Shown here: positions 1-7,921 of the stretch, in pieces | Position numbering within the stretch: the stretch's first letter is position 1 | Layout: every line of letters begins with the position of its first letter | Source of the DNA: Salinilacustrithrix sp003476595 | GTDB lineage: Bacteria; Actinomycetota; Acidimicrobiia; Acidimicrobiales; Salinilacustritrichaceae | Direction of reading: 5' to 3' | Assembly (NCBI GenBank): GCA_963972525.1 | Contig: CAXAUZ010000015.1 | Span: 41,969-105,968 of the forward strand | Length of the DNA: 64,000 nucleotides | Made by a program: the position numbers and the translations under genes | Notes under the pieces: generated by a model | What the model was told of the DNA's origin: nothing | The model's input: only the letters and a program-made list of their open reading frames with translations | Database searches by the model: none

Positions 1-909
1 GACCGCCTGGCCGCACGCCACGACGCCGGCGTCGAGGTCGCCGGTGGCGGCCACGGTCCGGAACACCGGGTCGCCGTAGAGCTCGAACAGGGTGCGGGCG
101 TCGGCGCCGTCCCCCTCGGCGTCGGCGACGGCCCGGGCCCGGTCGGTGGCCAGCACCCGGGCGTGGTCCTCGATGGAGCCCATCACCACCATCGTCCCCG
201 ACGCGGGCGCGTCCACGAGGCGCTGGCCCAGCGCGGGATGCGCCGCGGCTTCGCTGGTGGCGAGGAACCGGGTGCCGAGCAGCACGCCGTCGGCCCCGAG
301 CGCGAGCGCCGCGGCCAGCCCGGCGCCGTCACCGAACCCGCCACCGAGGAGCCACGGCACGTCGGGCGCCTCACGGGCCAGGCCGTCCGCGGCCACCCGG
401 GCCTGGACCAGCATGGAGACCTGGTCGGGACCGGTGTGGCCGGCCGCCTCCGCGCCGAGCAGGCACACGGCGTCGACGCCGGCCCGGGCCGCCGACAGGA
501 CGTCGCGGACCCGGGTGGCCTTGTGGACCACCCGGATGCCGGCGTCGTGCAGCGGGCCGACGAAGGGTGCGGGGCTGCGGCCGGCGGTCTCCACCACCGG
601 CACGCCGCGCCGGACGACCTGGTCGATGAGCCAGGTGGCCATGTCGGGCACGAACAGCGGGATGTTGACGGCGAAGGGGGCGTCGGTGGTGCTGCGCACC
701 TGGTGGATCTCGGCGGCGAGCCCGGCTTCGTCGCCCGCGAACACGGCGGCGCCGAGCGTCCCGAGCGCACCGGCGCCGCTGACCGCGGCCACGAGCGGCG
801 CGGTGGCGACGCTGGACATGCCGCCCTGCATGATCGGGAACCGGCACCCGACCAGGTCGCCGAAGCGGGTCGGCATCCGGTCCGGTGCCGGCCGGTCGTC
901 GTCGCCCAC
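1..909 (-). CDS. Nitronate monooxygenase (partial, C-terminus off window)
   Basis: Flavin-dependent enzyme of the nitronate monooxygenase/2-nitropropane dioxygenase family, which oxidises alkyl nitronates with FMN and O2 in the cytoplasm. The reading frame stays open to base 1, so the last residues are missing. Visible marks are the N-terminal PIMQGGM motif (about residue 25) that opens the TIM barrel, and the phosphate-binding GGGFGDGAG loop near residue 188, followed by an ADGVLLGTRF strand. A GTG at 909 preceded by a G-rich stretch is taken as start; the in-frame ATG at 876 is an alternative. It begins 14 bases after the stop of the upstream acyl-CoA dehydrogenase, so the two are probably co-transcribed. 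Family is clear; substrate is not. Confidence 0.88.
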   Translation of the reverse strand, partial: MGDDDRPAPDRMPTRFGDLVGCRFPIMQGGMSSVATAPLVAAVSGAGALGTLGAAVFAGDEAGLAAEIHQVRSTTDAPFAVNIPLFVPDMATWLIDQVVRRGVPVVETAGRSPAPFVGPLHDAGIRVVHKATRVRDVLSAARAGVDAVCLLGAEAAGHTGPDQVSMLVQARVAADGLAREAPDVPWLLGGGFGDGAGLAAALALGADGVLLGTRFLATSEAAAHPALGQRLVDAPASGTMVVMGSIEDHARVLATDRARAVADAEGDGADARTLFELYGDPVFRTVAATGDLDAGVVACGQAV

Positions 910-923
910 CGTCGCCCCCGGCG

Positions 924-2201
924 TCAGGACTGGGTGCCGACCTTGAGGTCCTTGAACGGGCTGGTCGTGTCGATCCCCGGCTCCTTCGGGAGGCCGAGGA
1001 CCCGCTCGCCCACGATGTTGCGCATGACCTCGTCGGACCCGCCGGCGATGCGCATGGCCGGCGTCCCGAGGACGAACTTCGTCCAGGCAAAGGTGCCCCA
1101 CTCGCCGGTGTCGGCGGTCATCCGAGGACCGAGCACCTCGGACACCCACGCGCTGAGGTTGGTGAGGTTGTGGGCCAGGGCCAGCTTGCCGATCGACATC
1201 TCGGGCCCGGGGAGCTGGCCGGCCTTCACCTTGTCGCTGGCCCGCTGCCCGGTGTACTTGGCCACCTGGAAGTCGATCCACACCCGCATCAGCTGGTCGC
1301 GCAGGACGGCGTCGTCGCTCTTGCCGAAGTGCTCCAGCATGCCGGCGAGCCGGTCGATGGAAGCGACGCCGCCACCGGAGCCTCCGCTGCCCGAGCCGAT
1401 CGAGGCCCGCTCGTTCATCAGCGTGGTGAGCGCGACCCGCCAGCCGTCGTTGACGTCGCCCAGCCGGTGGTCGTCGGGGACCCGGACCTCGTTGAAGAAC
1501 ACCTCGTTGAAGCTGGCCCCGCCGGTCATCTGGCGCAGCGGGCGGATCTCCACGCCGGGCGCCTGCATGTCGACGACGAAGCCGGTGAGGCCCCTGTGCT
1601 TGGGCTGGTCGGGGTCGGAGCGGCAGATGACCTCGCCGATGTCGGAGTACTGCGCGCCCGAGGTCCACACCTTCTGGCCGGTGAGCAACCACTCGTCGCC
1701 GTCACGGACCGCCTTCATCTGCAGGCTGGCCAGGTCAGAGCCCGCGCCCGGCTCGGAGAACAGCTGGCATCCGACGATGTCGCCCCGCTGCATCGCCCGC
1801 AGGTAGGCGTCCTTGGCCGTGTCGGTGCCGTGGGCGAGGATCGTCGGGGCCACCATGCCCAGGCCGATGCCGAAGAACCCCATGTCGGGTGTCTCGTACT
1901 GCGCCTCGAGCCGGGCGTAGGCCCGCTCGTGCGCCACGGTCAGACCCCGCCCGCCGTACTCCTCGGGGCCGGTGATCCAGCCGAGGCCGGCGTCGAAGCG
2001 CTTGGCCCGCCACGCCTTGGCCTCGGCCAGGCCGCGGCGCTCCGCTTCGGGGTCGACCTCCTCGAACATGGCCACCGAGTCGTCACCCTCGCCCCACGTG
2101 AAGCCGCGATCGTCGGTCTGCTTCTTCCGGGTCGTGTTGGCCTCCAGGAAGGCCTCGACCTCGGCCTCGAAGTCCTCGACGCTCACCTGCTGCTCGCTCA
2201 T
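924..2201 (-). CDS. Acyl-CoA dehydrogenase (FadE-type)
   Basis: FAD-dependent acyl-CoA dehydrogenase of 425 aa, catalysing alpha-beta desaturation of an acyl-CoA (or a steroid side-chain CoA) in the cytoplasm. The middle beta-domain signature LFSEPGAGSD lies at residues 147-156 and the C-terminal GGSDEVMRNIVGERVLG segment is that of the flavin-binding end. A glycine/serine-rich insertion (GSGSGGSGGG) occurs near residue 270, where many actinobacterial FadE paralogues vary. A good GGAGG ribosome site sits six bases upstream of the ATG. The nitronate monooxygenase follows on the same strand. The exact substrate cannot be told from sequence; FadE families are broad. Confidence 0.93.
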   Translation of the reverse strand: MSEQQVSVEDFEAEVEAFLEANTTRKKQTDDRGFTWGEGDDSVAMFEEVDPEAERRGLAEAKAWRAKRFDAGLGWITGPEEYGGRGLTVAHERAYARLEAQYETPDMGFFGIGLGMVAPTILAHGTDTAKDAYLRAMQRGDIVGCQLFSEPGAGSDLASLQMKAVRDGDEWLLTGQKVWTSGAQYSDIGEVICRSDPDQPKHRGLTGFVVDMQAPGVEIRPLRQMTGGASFNEVFFNEVRVPDDHRLGDVNDGWRVALTTLMNERASIGSGSGGSGGGVASIDRLAGMLEHFGKSDDAVLRDQLMRVWIDFQVAKYTGQRASDKVKAGQLPGPEMSIGKLALAHNLTNLSAWVSEVLGPRMTADTGEWGTFAWTKFVLGTPAMRIAGGSDEVMRNIVGERVLGLPKEPGIDTTSPFKDLKVGTQS

Positions 2202-2304
2202 CCCCTACCTCCGATGTCCACGCATCGCCCCGATGTCTTCGGTGCGAAGGATGCCCGAAACGTAGCCGTCCCCTCACGTCCGTGACGCCGGATCCTCTCG
2301 GGCT

Positions 2305-2356
2305 GCGACCACCACCGCTCGTCGGCTTGGTGCTGGCCGCTACGCGTCTGGGCTGA
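2305..2356 (+). pseudogene. Decayed 3' end of the small coiled-coil/membrane gene (copy 3)
   Basis: Within the 448-base stretch between the genes ending/starting at 2201 and 2650 there is no intact gene, but this segment reads PLVGLVLAATRLG followed by a stop. That matches the last residues (TLVGLVLTATRLS) of the intact protein encoded at 4301-4603, with a 2-base gap at the left edge. No start codon or upstream coding part survives. It is interpreted as the remnant of another family member. Because it is only about 50 bases long, chance resemblance cannot be fully excluded, but the neighbouring copy 2 makes it likely. Confidence 0.55.
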
Positions 2357-2476
2357 CGACGAATCTGCTCGCGCCGGAGCAGGTGCGGGAACCCCCACTC
2401 CGCATCATTACCTAGCCATCACCCACCTCCGTCGGCCCGGTCCGCCCGAGCACTGCCGAACAGTTGCGGAGGCGTC

Positions 2477-2632
2477 GTGACGACCTCACTGTCGGAGGGG
2501 CTCCGTATTCTCGACGTCTCGGCTTCGATCGAGCTGACTCGGTGCTGGTGCGCCCTTTCCCGCTTCTTCGGGATGGTGGCGAGCAACGCCACACTCGTCG
2601 GACTCGTGCTGGCGTCGACGCAACTGGGCTGA
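2477..2632 (+). pseudogene. Internally deleted copy of the small coiled-coil/membrane gene (copy 2)
   Basis: A 51-codon frame with a GGAGG four bases before a GTG. Its last 23 codons (from FFGMVASNATLVGL) are nearly identical to the C-terminus of the intact gene at 4301-4603. Its first half does not match that gene's coding part. Instead it matches the DNA upstream of the intact gene's start: TGTCGGA, a TA-N3-T box, GACTCGGTGCTG and GCGCCCTT recur in order and spacing at 4208-4283. So this is an upstream region joined directly to the 3' end, that is, a copy that lost its coding middle. It might still make a short membrane peptide; more likely it is a relic. Confidence 0.65.
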
Positions 2633-2649
2633 CAGCCGCGGCGGGCACG

Positions 2650-3525
2650 TCAGCGCTGGCCGGGCATGCGCTCGACGAGCTCGACCAGGTGGCGGTGGAA
2701 CGCGGCAGCGTCGAGGTCGTGGCTCCAGCCGTGGCCGCAGAGGAGCCGGTCGAAGCTGAGACCGGAGGCGGCGAAGCGGCCGAGCGACTCGGTCTGCGCG
2801 TCCCACGAGTACCAACACGCCCGGCGGAACGCCATCAGCTGCTGGCGCTGCGGGTCCCAGGCCAGCGAGTCGCCGGAGAACAGAAGGTTGCCGTCGACGT
2901 GCCACAGCACGCTGCCCTTCGTGTGGCCAGGGACCGGGAAGCCGACCACGCCGTCCGCTACATCGACCGGCTCCTCACCCTCGACGAGCGCGGTGGCGTA
3001 GGGCGCCGCCGACCGGTCGTCGGCGTGGATCCAGACCACGGCACCGAAGTGCTCGGCGTAGCGCTCGGCGTCGGCGACGTCATCGCGGTGGGTGAGCAGG
3101 ATGAGGTCGACGCCGCCGAGGTCGGCCACCGGTTCGACGACCTTGCGGGTCCAGCGCGGTGCGTCGACCATCACGTTCGCCCCGTCCCGAACCACGAGGT
3201 ACGAGTGGGCGCCGAACGACGACTCGACATTGTGGCCCAGGCGGTGCACGCCATCGCCGAGGTCGTGCGGGAAGGCCGGGCGCTCGGGCCGGCGCAGCTC
3301 GACGTGGCCGACAGAACGGGTCGGGCAGACCTCGACCGCCCGCCACGCCATCGCCACCTCCTCCGGTGTCTCCGGTTGGCGCACGAAGTACGACACGCCG
3401 TCGGCCGGGTTGCGCTCGACGAGGCCGGGGGCGACGTGGCGGGCGGCGTCGCAGTCGATGCAGCGGTCGTCCACGAACCACGGCCCGGGCGCACCCGCCG
3501 GGTGCCGGTCCTGGATCCGTGCCAT
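2650..3525 (-). CDS. Ferredoxin-like domain fused to metallo-beta-lactamase fold protein
   Basis: Protein of 291 aa. Residues about 15-75 look like a small ferredoxin-type iron-sulfur domain with Cys22, Cys25 and a CP motif at Cys67, so only three obvious ligands. Residues about 80-290 have the metallo-beta-lactamase fold with PGHTKGS, LLFSGDSLAWD and a terminal CGHGW. The usual HxHxDH metal motif is replaced by THRDDVADA, so the first two histidines are absent and one metal site may be altered or missing. The fusion suggests a redox-linked hydrolase or sensor; this is inference. An upstream in-frame GTG at 3534 is a possible start. It stands alone, convergent with the pseudogene region. Confidence 0.8.
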   Translation of the reverse strand: MARIQDRHPAGAPGPWFVDDRCIDCDAARHVAPGLVERNPADGVSYFVRQPETPEEVAMAWRAVEVCPTRSVGHVELRRPERPAFPHDLGDGVHRLGHNVESSFGAHSYLVVRDGANVMVDAPRWTRKVVEPVADLGGVDLILLTHRDDVADAERYAEHFGAVVWIHADDRSAAPYATALVEGEEPVDVADGVVGFPVPGHTKGSVLWHVDGNLLFSGDSLAWDPQRQQLMAFRRACWYSWDAQTESLGRFAASGLSFDRLLCGHGWSHDLDAAAFHRHLVELVERMPGQR

Positions 3526-3595
3526 GGGGTCCACGCTAGGCAGGCGCCCCAGAGCTGCGGTCGGCGGATTCTCGCCGCTTCAGTCCGACCTCGGG

Positions 3596-4057
3596 TCAGG
3601 CCGCCAGGGCGTGCCCGACGGTGAGGTCCACGACGTGGTCGACGGCGGCGGCGAGGGAGCGGGCGAGGTTGAACTCGTAGGCCGCGGCCCAGACCTCGAG
3701 GCCGAGCTCGTGGGCGGCGTCGGCGACGATGCCGAAGATGTGGTCGCCGGATGCGACGACGATGCGGTCGTAGCGGGTGAGGTCGATGACGTGGGTGGCC
3801 TCGTCGATGAGGCGCAGGTCGGCGGCGTCGGGGCCACCGCCGGCAGGGAGCAGGCGCAGGTCGCGGTCGCAGTCGAACGCGATGCGCCGGTACACGAAGT
3901 GGGAGGCGGCACCGACGAGGTGGTCGCCGACGTGCCAGCCGACCATGGGCCGGTAGTGGCGCAGCACGAGCTCGAGGTCGCGCGACGTCAGCTTCGGCCC
4001 CAGTCCCAGGTACTCGACGTCGAGCAGGTGGAGTGCCCGCCCAGCTGTTCCGGTCAT
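3596..4057 (-). CDS. NYN/PIN-like domain protein
   Basis: Protein of 153 aa with a Rossmann-like layout typical of NYN (PIN-related, LabA-like) domains: an N-terminal LLDVEYLG strand with an acidic residue near position 12, a central DRIVVASGDHIFG motif and a following LGLEVWA strand. Such domains are usually metal-dependent ribonucleases or their inactive relatives. A frame extension to 4141 exists, but it is Arg/Pro/Gly-rich and looks non-coding, so the ATG at 4057 is preferred. Only some of the expected acidic residues are visible, so nuclease activity is unproven. It lies alone between the MBL gene and the small coiled-coil gene, with no evident operon partner. Confidence 0.7.
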   Translation of the reverse strand: MTGTAGRALHLLDVEYLGLGPKLTSRDLELVLRHYRPMVGWHVGDHLVGAASHFVYRRIAFDCDRDLRLLPAGGGPDAADLRLIDEATHVIDLTRYDRIVVASGDHIFGIVADAAHELGLEVWAAAYEFNLARSLAAAVDHVVDLTVGHALAA

Positions 4058-4207
4058 GGTCGGGCCCCGTCGTCTCGGCCGGGAACCGCAACCCGGCCTG
4101 TGGAGAGAGGTACGCCGTGACCGTGACGGGTCCCTGCCCAAGGTGGGTGGTCAGCTGGCGCGGAGGTTGCCCGTCACCACGAGGATCTCGGCGTCGGTAC
4201 CGGTTCC

Positions 4208-4283
4208 TGTCGGATGCCCCTCGTACGCTTGGAGCCCTCGCCGCCTCCCTGGCGACTCGGTGCTGCAGCGCCCTTCCGCTCCG
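4208..4283 (+). promoter_or_regulatory. Upstream region shared with the deleted copy at 2490-2563
   Basis: Collinear similarity to 2490-2563: TGTCGGA, then a -10-like hexamer (TACGCT at 4224-4229; TATTCT at 2506-2511), then GACTCGGTGCTG and GCGCCCTT at the same distances. Conservation outside the coding region indicates that promoter and leader were duplicated with the gene. No convincing -35 hexamer was found, so the promoter assignment is tentative. Confidence 0.4.
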
Positions 4284-4300
4284 AGATCGGAGGTGCGAGC

Positions 4301-4603
4301 ATGTACGTCAGCGAGTTCCAGCGCCACGAGGTGTTCAAGTGGCTCGAGGAGCAGATGGGACCGGAGAGAGCTGCGATCATGATGGACCTGCTGCCACCAG
4401 TCGGATGGGGTGACGTCGTCACGACGCGTGACCTTCACGCCGAGGTGGGTGGTCTCCGGAGCGAGATGCAGGCGGGCTTCGCCGAGCTCCGGGCGGAGAT
4501 GCACGCTGCCCACTCCGGACTCCTCGTCAAGCTGTTCTTCGGGATGGTGGCGAGCAACGCCACGCTCGTCGGACTGGTCCTGACCGCGACTCGGTTGAGC
4601 TGA
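4301..4603 (+). CDS. Small coiled-coil protein with C-terminal membrane segment
   Basis: A 100-residue protein of unknown function. The order is an amphipathic N-terminal helix (residues 1-25), a short MMDLLPPVGW motif near residue 30, a charged heptad-like helix with the repeats LRSEMQ and LRAEMH (residues 48-67), and a hydrophobic C-terminal segment (residues 74-98, FFGMVASNATLVGLVL) that could be a single membrane span. The layout resembles small DUF1640/CCDC90-like proteins, often present in several copies in these actinobacteria. A GGAGG seven bases before the ATG fixes the start. Two degraded relatives lie 2 kb upstream. The role may be a membrane-anchored oligomer; this is inference only. 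Confidence 0.75.
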   Translation: MYVSEFQRHEVFKWLEEQMGPERAAIMMDLLPPVGWGDVVTTRDLHAEVGGLRSEMQAGFAELRAEMHAAHSGLLVKLFFGMVASNATLVGLVLTATRLS

Positions 4604-4622
4604 TCGGATCGTTCGGAAAGAC

Positions 4623-4973
4623 TCAGCCCGTGCCGACGACGACCTCGGCACGGTCGTCGAAGAACGCCACGAGACCCTGGATGTCCTCGGCGCCCTCCTT
4701 GGGCTCCTCGTAGCTCCAGGCGATGCCGTCGTGGGTGCCGGCCTCGGTCTGGATGGTCCAGTAGGAGGCGTCGCCCTTGAACGGGCAGTGCGTGCGCAGG
4801 GAGATCGGTCGCAGCTCGGCCTGCACGTCCTCCTTGGGGAGGTAGTAACGGGTGGGGAGGCCGGTCTCGTCGAGCAGGACGGGCCGGCCGGAGCTGGCGA
4901 CCACCACGCCGTCGAGGCGGACCTCCACGTGGACGTCTTCGCGGCGGGTCTCGATCGTGTGTCCCTGGGTCAT
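4623..4973 (-). CDS. DUF427 domain-containing protein
   Basis: A 116-residue single-domain DUF427 protein. Family hallmarks are visible: VEVRLDGVVVASS near the N-terminus, then LPTRYYLPKEDV, the THCPFKGDASYW motif around residues 70-81, and IAWSYEEP. DUF427 forms a compact beta-tent fold and its biochemical role is unknown. The ATG at 4973 is chosen because upstream sequence in the frame is low-complexity. It converges with the coiled-coil gene, leaving only 19 bases between stops. The next minus-strand gene upstream encodes a VOC protein about 50 bases away, so a two-gene transcript is possible. Confidence 0.85.
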   Translation of the reverse strand: MTQGHTIETRREDVHVEVRLDGVVVASSGRPVLLDETGLPTRYYLPKEDVQAELRPISLRTHCPFKGDASYWTIQTEAGTHDGIAWSYEEPKEGAEDIQGLVAFFDDRAEVVVGTG

Positions 4974-5026
4974 GCTCCGTGCAACGGGGATGAGGTGCTG
5001 CCCATTCCATGTGGGCCGGACTGCAG

Positions 5027-5437
5027 CTACGGGCCGGCGATCACGACGACGTAGCCGTCCGGGTGGCAGAGCCAGATCTCGCGCAGGAGGGAGTTGGGGT
5101 TCTCGAGTGGTCCGTCGATCACGTCGGCGGAGGTGGTGCGGGCCCGCTCGACCACGGCGTCGACGTCGTCCGTCGAGAACCACAACAGGATGCCGTTGCC
5201 GCGCGACGGGTCGTCGGGGTCGCCCATCTCCGGGTGCTCGTCGGCCTCCCAGCGGTGCAGCTGCAGCACGAGGTCGTCGCCGTCGAGGAGCATCTCGTAC
5301 TCGTCGCCACCGTGGCCCGACGTCAGGCCGACGACGTCCTGGAACCAGCGCGAGGCCGCCTCGACGTCGCGCACCACCACCATGGGTTGGGGTCGCAGCA
5401 CGGCGCCTACGGTAGGTCCGCTCGGAGTTCTTGTCAC
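5027..5437 (-). CDS. VOC (glyoxalase/bleomycin-resistance) superfamily protein
   Basis: A 136-residue protein of the vicinal-oxygen-chelate fold: VVVRDVEAASRWFQDVVGL opens the first beta-alpha-beta-beta-beta module (about residue 20) and DVDAVVERA with WLCHPDGYVVVIAGP closes the second. Members bind a metal and act as glyoxalases, dioxygenases, epimerases or drug-binding proteins; no specific subfamily can be assigned. A downstream start cannot be excluded because no strong ribosome site is seen. It is divergent from the HNH gene that starts 23 bases away, so both promoters lie in or overlap a very short gap. Confidence 0.82.
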   Translation of the reverse strand: MTRTPSGPTVGAVLRPQPMVVVRDVEAASRWFQDVVGLTSGHGGDEYEMLLDGDDLVLQLHRWEADEHPEMGDPDDPSRGNGILLWFSTDDVDAVVERARTTSADVIDGPLENPNSLLREIWLCHPDGYVVVIAGP

Positions 5438-5460
5438 CGGGGTCGTGCGACGATCGCTCC

Positions 5461-6702
5461 ATGGCCATCACGACCGAACCCCGACTCGGGCAGGACGCCC
5501 GGATCGGCGCGCTGTTCGAGCGGTTGGCCGAGCTGCAGGGCCAGCGCAACGTCATCGACGCACAGATCGTCGACGTGGTCCGGGAGCTCGAGGCGGACGA
5601 CCTGTGGGCGATCACCGGGTCCCGGTCGCTGGAGAGCTGCGTGGCGTGGAAGACGGGGTCGTCGTACTCCCACGCCAAGGCGCTGGCCGAGGTCGCCCGC
5701 CGGGCCGAAGCGTTCCCCCGCTGCGTCGGCGGATTGCGGGAGGGCTCGCTGTCGCTGGACCAGGTGGCGGTCATCGCCGAGCGGGCGGTCGACGGCTCCG
5801 ACGAGCACTACGCCGGCCTGGCCCAGGCGGCCACCGTGTCCCAGCTGCGCACGGCGCTCAACCTGGCGCCCAAGCCGGACAAGGAGCCGCCGGCCGAGCC
5901 GGAGCGGTCGGTCACCAAGATCACCGACGACGAGTTCGCCATCTGGCGGGTCAAGCTGCCCCACGTCGACGCCGCGGTCTTCGACGCCGCCCTGCAGTCC
6001 CACCTCGATGCGCTGGCGGCCGAATGGAAGCGGGACCACGGCGAGCGGGACGAGGCATCGGAGCAGGCGCCGCCGTTCCCCACCGTGGCCGACGCGTTCA
6101 TGCGCCTGGTCGAGCACGGCTGGGATGCCGACGCCGTCGCCCGGCCCCATGGGCACCGCACGACGGTCGTCGTCCACCTCGACGTGGAGTCCCAGATCGG
6201 GTCGCTGCACCTCGGGCCGGCGCTGACCGAGGCCGAGCGCCTCTACCTGACCTGCGACTCGCGGGTGGAGACCTGGTTCGAGCGGGACGGCAAGCCGATC
6301 GGCGTCGGGCGTGAGACCCGCGAGATCCCCCGTCGCATCCGCCGGGCGCTGGAGCACCGCCATCCGACGTGCGCGGTGCCCGGCTGCGGGGCCACCCGCG
6401 GCCTGCACGCCCACCACATCTGGCACTGGGAGAAGGGCGGCCCGACGGAGCTCTGGAACTTGGTGCTCGTCTGCCCGTTCCACCACCGCCTCCACCACCG
6501 GAAGCTGATCACCATCTCCGGTCCGGGCCACGCCATCACCGTCACCGACGTGAACGGACGGACGCTCGACGGCTCGTCGGTGGCCAGACCACCCACGGGT
6601 CCGCCACCCGACGTCGCCCCCTATGCCGGACCAACCGGCGAGCGGGCGAGCTGGAAGTGGTATGAGCCGATGGTCCCGGGAGCGCGAGGCCGCGACAACT
6701 GA
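5461..6702 (+). CDS. DUF222 / HNH endonuclease family protein (copy 1)
   Basis: A 413-residue protein with an N-terminal DUF222 helical region (about 20-270) and a C-terminal HNH nuclease domain. The HNH part shows CxxxxC zinc-type cysteines (CAVPGC, about residue 304), the catalytic HAHHIWHWEKGG and a closing CPFHHRLHH. These proteins are greatly expanded in actinobacteria (the 13E12 repeat family of mycobacteria) and are suspected DNA nucleases linked to mobile elements or recombination. The ATG at 5461 is preferred over an in-frame TTG at 5431. A second, divergent member lies at 39157. No flanking repeats were seen here. Confidence 0.9.
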   Translation: MAITTEPRLGQDARIGALFERLAELQGQRNVIDAQIVDVVRELEADDLWAITGSRSLESCVAWKTGSSYSHAKALAEVARRAEAFPRCVGGLREGSLSLDQVAVIAERAVDGSDEHYAGLAQAATVSQLRTALNLAPKPDKEPPAEPERSVTKITDDEFAIWRVKLPHVDAAVFDAALQSHLDALAAEWKRDHGERDEASEQAPPFPTVADAFMRLVEHGWDADAVARPHGHRTTVVVHLDVESQIGSLHLGPALTEAERLYLTCDSRVETWFERDGKPIGVGRETREIPRRIRRALEHRHPTCAVPGCGATRGLHAHHIWHWEKGGPTELWNLVLVCPFHHRLHHRKLITISGPGHAITVTDVNGRTLDGSSVARPPTGPPPDVAPYAGPTGERASWKWYEPMVPGARGRDN

Positions 6703-6710
6703 GCGTGTGT

Positions 6711-6737
6711 GCCGCCGAGACCTGCGTGCTCGGCGGC
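6711..6737 (+). terminator. Hairpin after the HNH gene
   Basis: A perfect 9-bp stem, GCCGCCGAG (6711-6719) with CTCGGCGGC (6729-6737), and a 9-base loop, begins 8 bases after the HNH stop. There is no T tract, which is common in GC-rich actinobacteria. Confidence 0.55.
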
Positions 6738-6823
6738 GCATCGGCGCGCCCGTGCGCTCGGGCCAGCACCGTCGGCGTCCCGAGACTCGGCAGCGATGGC
6801 GTGCGACACTGCCTGGCGGATCC

Positions 6824-7921
6824 ATGCGACACCTCGCCAACCCCCATCGCGGCCACGGGCTCCCCCGCCAGGAGGGCCTGGCGACGGGACGCGTCGTCGC
6901 CGATCCCACCGACGCCCAGGCGCTCTACGCCCGCTGCCCGGTCGCCGCCGCGACGCCGCTCGTCCCGGCTCCGGACCTGGCCGCCGCGCTCGGCGTCGGG
7001 CAGCTGTGGCTGAAGGACGAGCGCCAGCGGATGGGCCTGGGCAGCTTCAAGGCGCTGGGGGCATCCCACGCCATCGCCCGCCTCGCGGCCCGAGCGGTCG
7101 ATGCGCCGGGCGCGCCCGCCGACCGGGCCACGATGTCGACCGCACTGGCCGGCACCACCTTCGTGTGCGCGTCCGCCGGCAACCACGGGCTGTCGGTGGC
7201 GGCGGGGGCGCCGGTTTTCGGGGCGTCGGCGGTCATCCACCTCGCCCGCACCGTGCCCGAGGCATTCGTCGACCGCCTGCGGGCCCGCGGCGCTCGCGTG
7301 GTCCGCTCCGGCGATGACTACGAGGCGGCCATGGCGGCGGCCATGGCCGACGCCGAGGCGCACGGGTGGACGTTGCTGTCGGACTCCTCCTGGCCCGGCT
7401 ACGTCGAGCTGCCCACCCTGGTCATGGAGGGGTACCTGATCATGGCGGCCGAGGCCGCGGATGCCGTCGAGGAGCCGCCGACCCATGTGGTCCTGCAGTG
7501 CGGGGTGGGCGGCCTCGCCGCCGCCGTCACCGCACTGGTCCGCGACCGCTGGGGCGACGGGCCCACCGTCGTCGTGGTCGAACCATCAGCTGCGCCGGCG
7601 CTCCTCGAGAGCGTCGCAGCCGGTCGCCCGGTCGCAGCCCCGGGGCCGGTCTCGTCCATGGGCCGGCTCGACTGCAAGGAACCGTCGCACCTCGCCCTGG
7701 CCGCGCTCGCCCGCGACGCCGACCACTTCGTCACCGTCACCGACGAGCGCTGCGACGAGACCGTCGCCGTGCTCGCCGGGCACGACATGGCCACGACCCC
7801 CTCCGGTGCCGCCGGCATCGCCGCGGTGCACCACGCCGGGGCGCACCGCGAGGCGCTGGGGCTGTCCGAGGGCAGCCGAGTGCTGGCCTTCGTGACCGAA
7901 GGGCCGGAGGGCGAGTCGTGA
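6824..7921 (+). CDS. PLP-dependent lyase, diaminopropionate ammonia-lyase-like
   Basis: A 365-residue fold-type II pyridoxal-phosphate enzyme. The Schiff-base lysine is Lys76 in LGSFKALGA; the phosphate loop is CGVGGLAAAV and the substrate-binding ASAGNHG motif lies near residue 125. The GLGSFKALG context and the APVFGASAVIHLARTVPE stretch are typical of diaminopropionate ammonia-lyase-like proteins rather than threonine dehydratases, so the likely reaction is deamination of a 2,3-diamino or beta-substituted amino acid; substrate is inference. The stop overlaps the GTG of the M20 amidohydrolase by four bases (GTGA), indicating translational coupling and a joint amino-acid or amide catabolic role. 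Confidence 0.85.
   Translation: MRHLANPHRGHGLPRQEGLATGRVVADPTDAQALYARCPVAAATPLVPAPDLAAALGVGQLWLKDERQRMGLGSFKALGASHAIARLAARAVDAPGAPADRATMSTALAGTTFVCASAGNHGLSVAAGAPVFGASAVIHLARTVPEAFVDRLRARGARVVRSGDDYEAAMAAAMADAEAHGWTLLSDSSWPGYVELPTLVMEGYLIMAAEAADAVEEPPTHVVLQCGVGGLAAAVTALVRDRWGDGPTVVVVEPSAAPALLESVAAGRPVAAPGPVSSMGRLDCKEPSHLALAALARDADHFVTVTDERCDETVAVLAGHDMATTPSGAAGIAAVHHAGAHREALGLSEGSRVLAFVTEGPEGES

Noticed and set aside
5461..6702. DUF222-HNH gene as an active mobile element
   Set aside because: No terminal repeats, target duplications or partner genes were found around either HNH gene.
6711..6737. Hairpin as a regulatory site for the PLP lyase gene
   Set aside because: It is 8 bases after the HNH stop and about 90 bases from the next start, so a terminator is the simpler reading.
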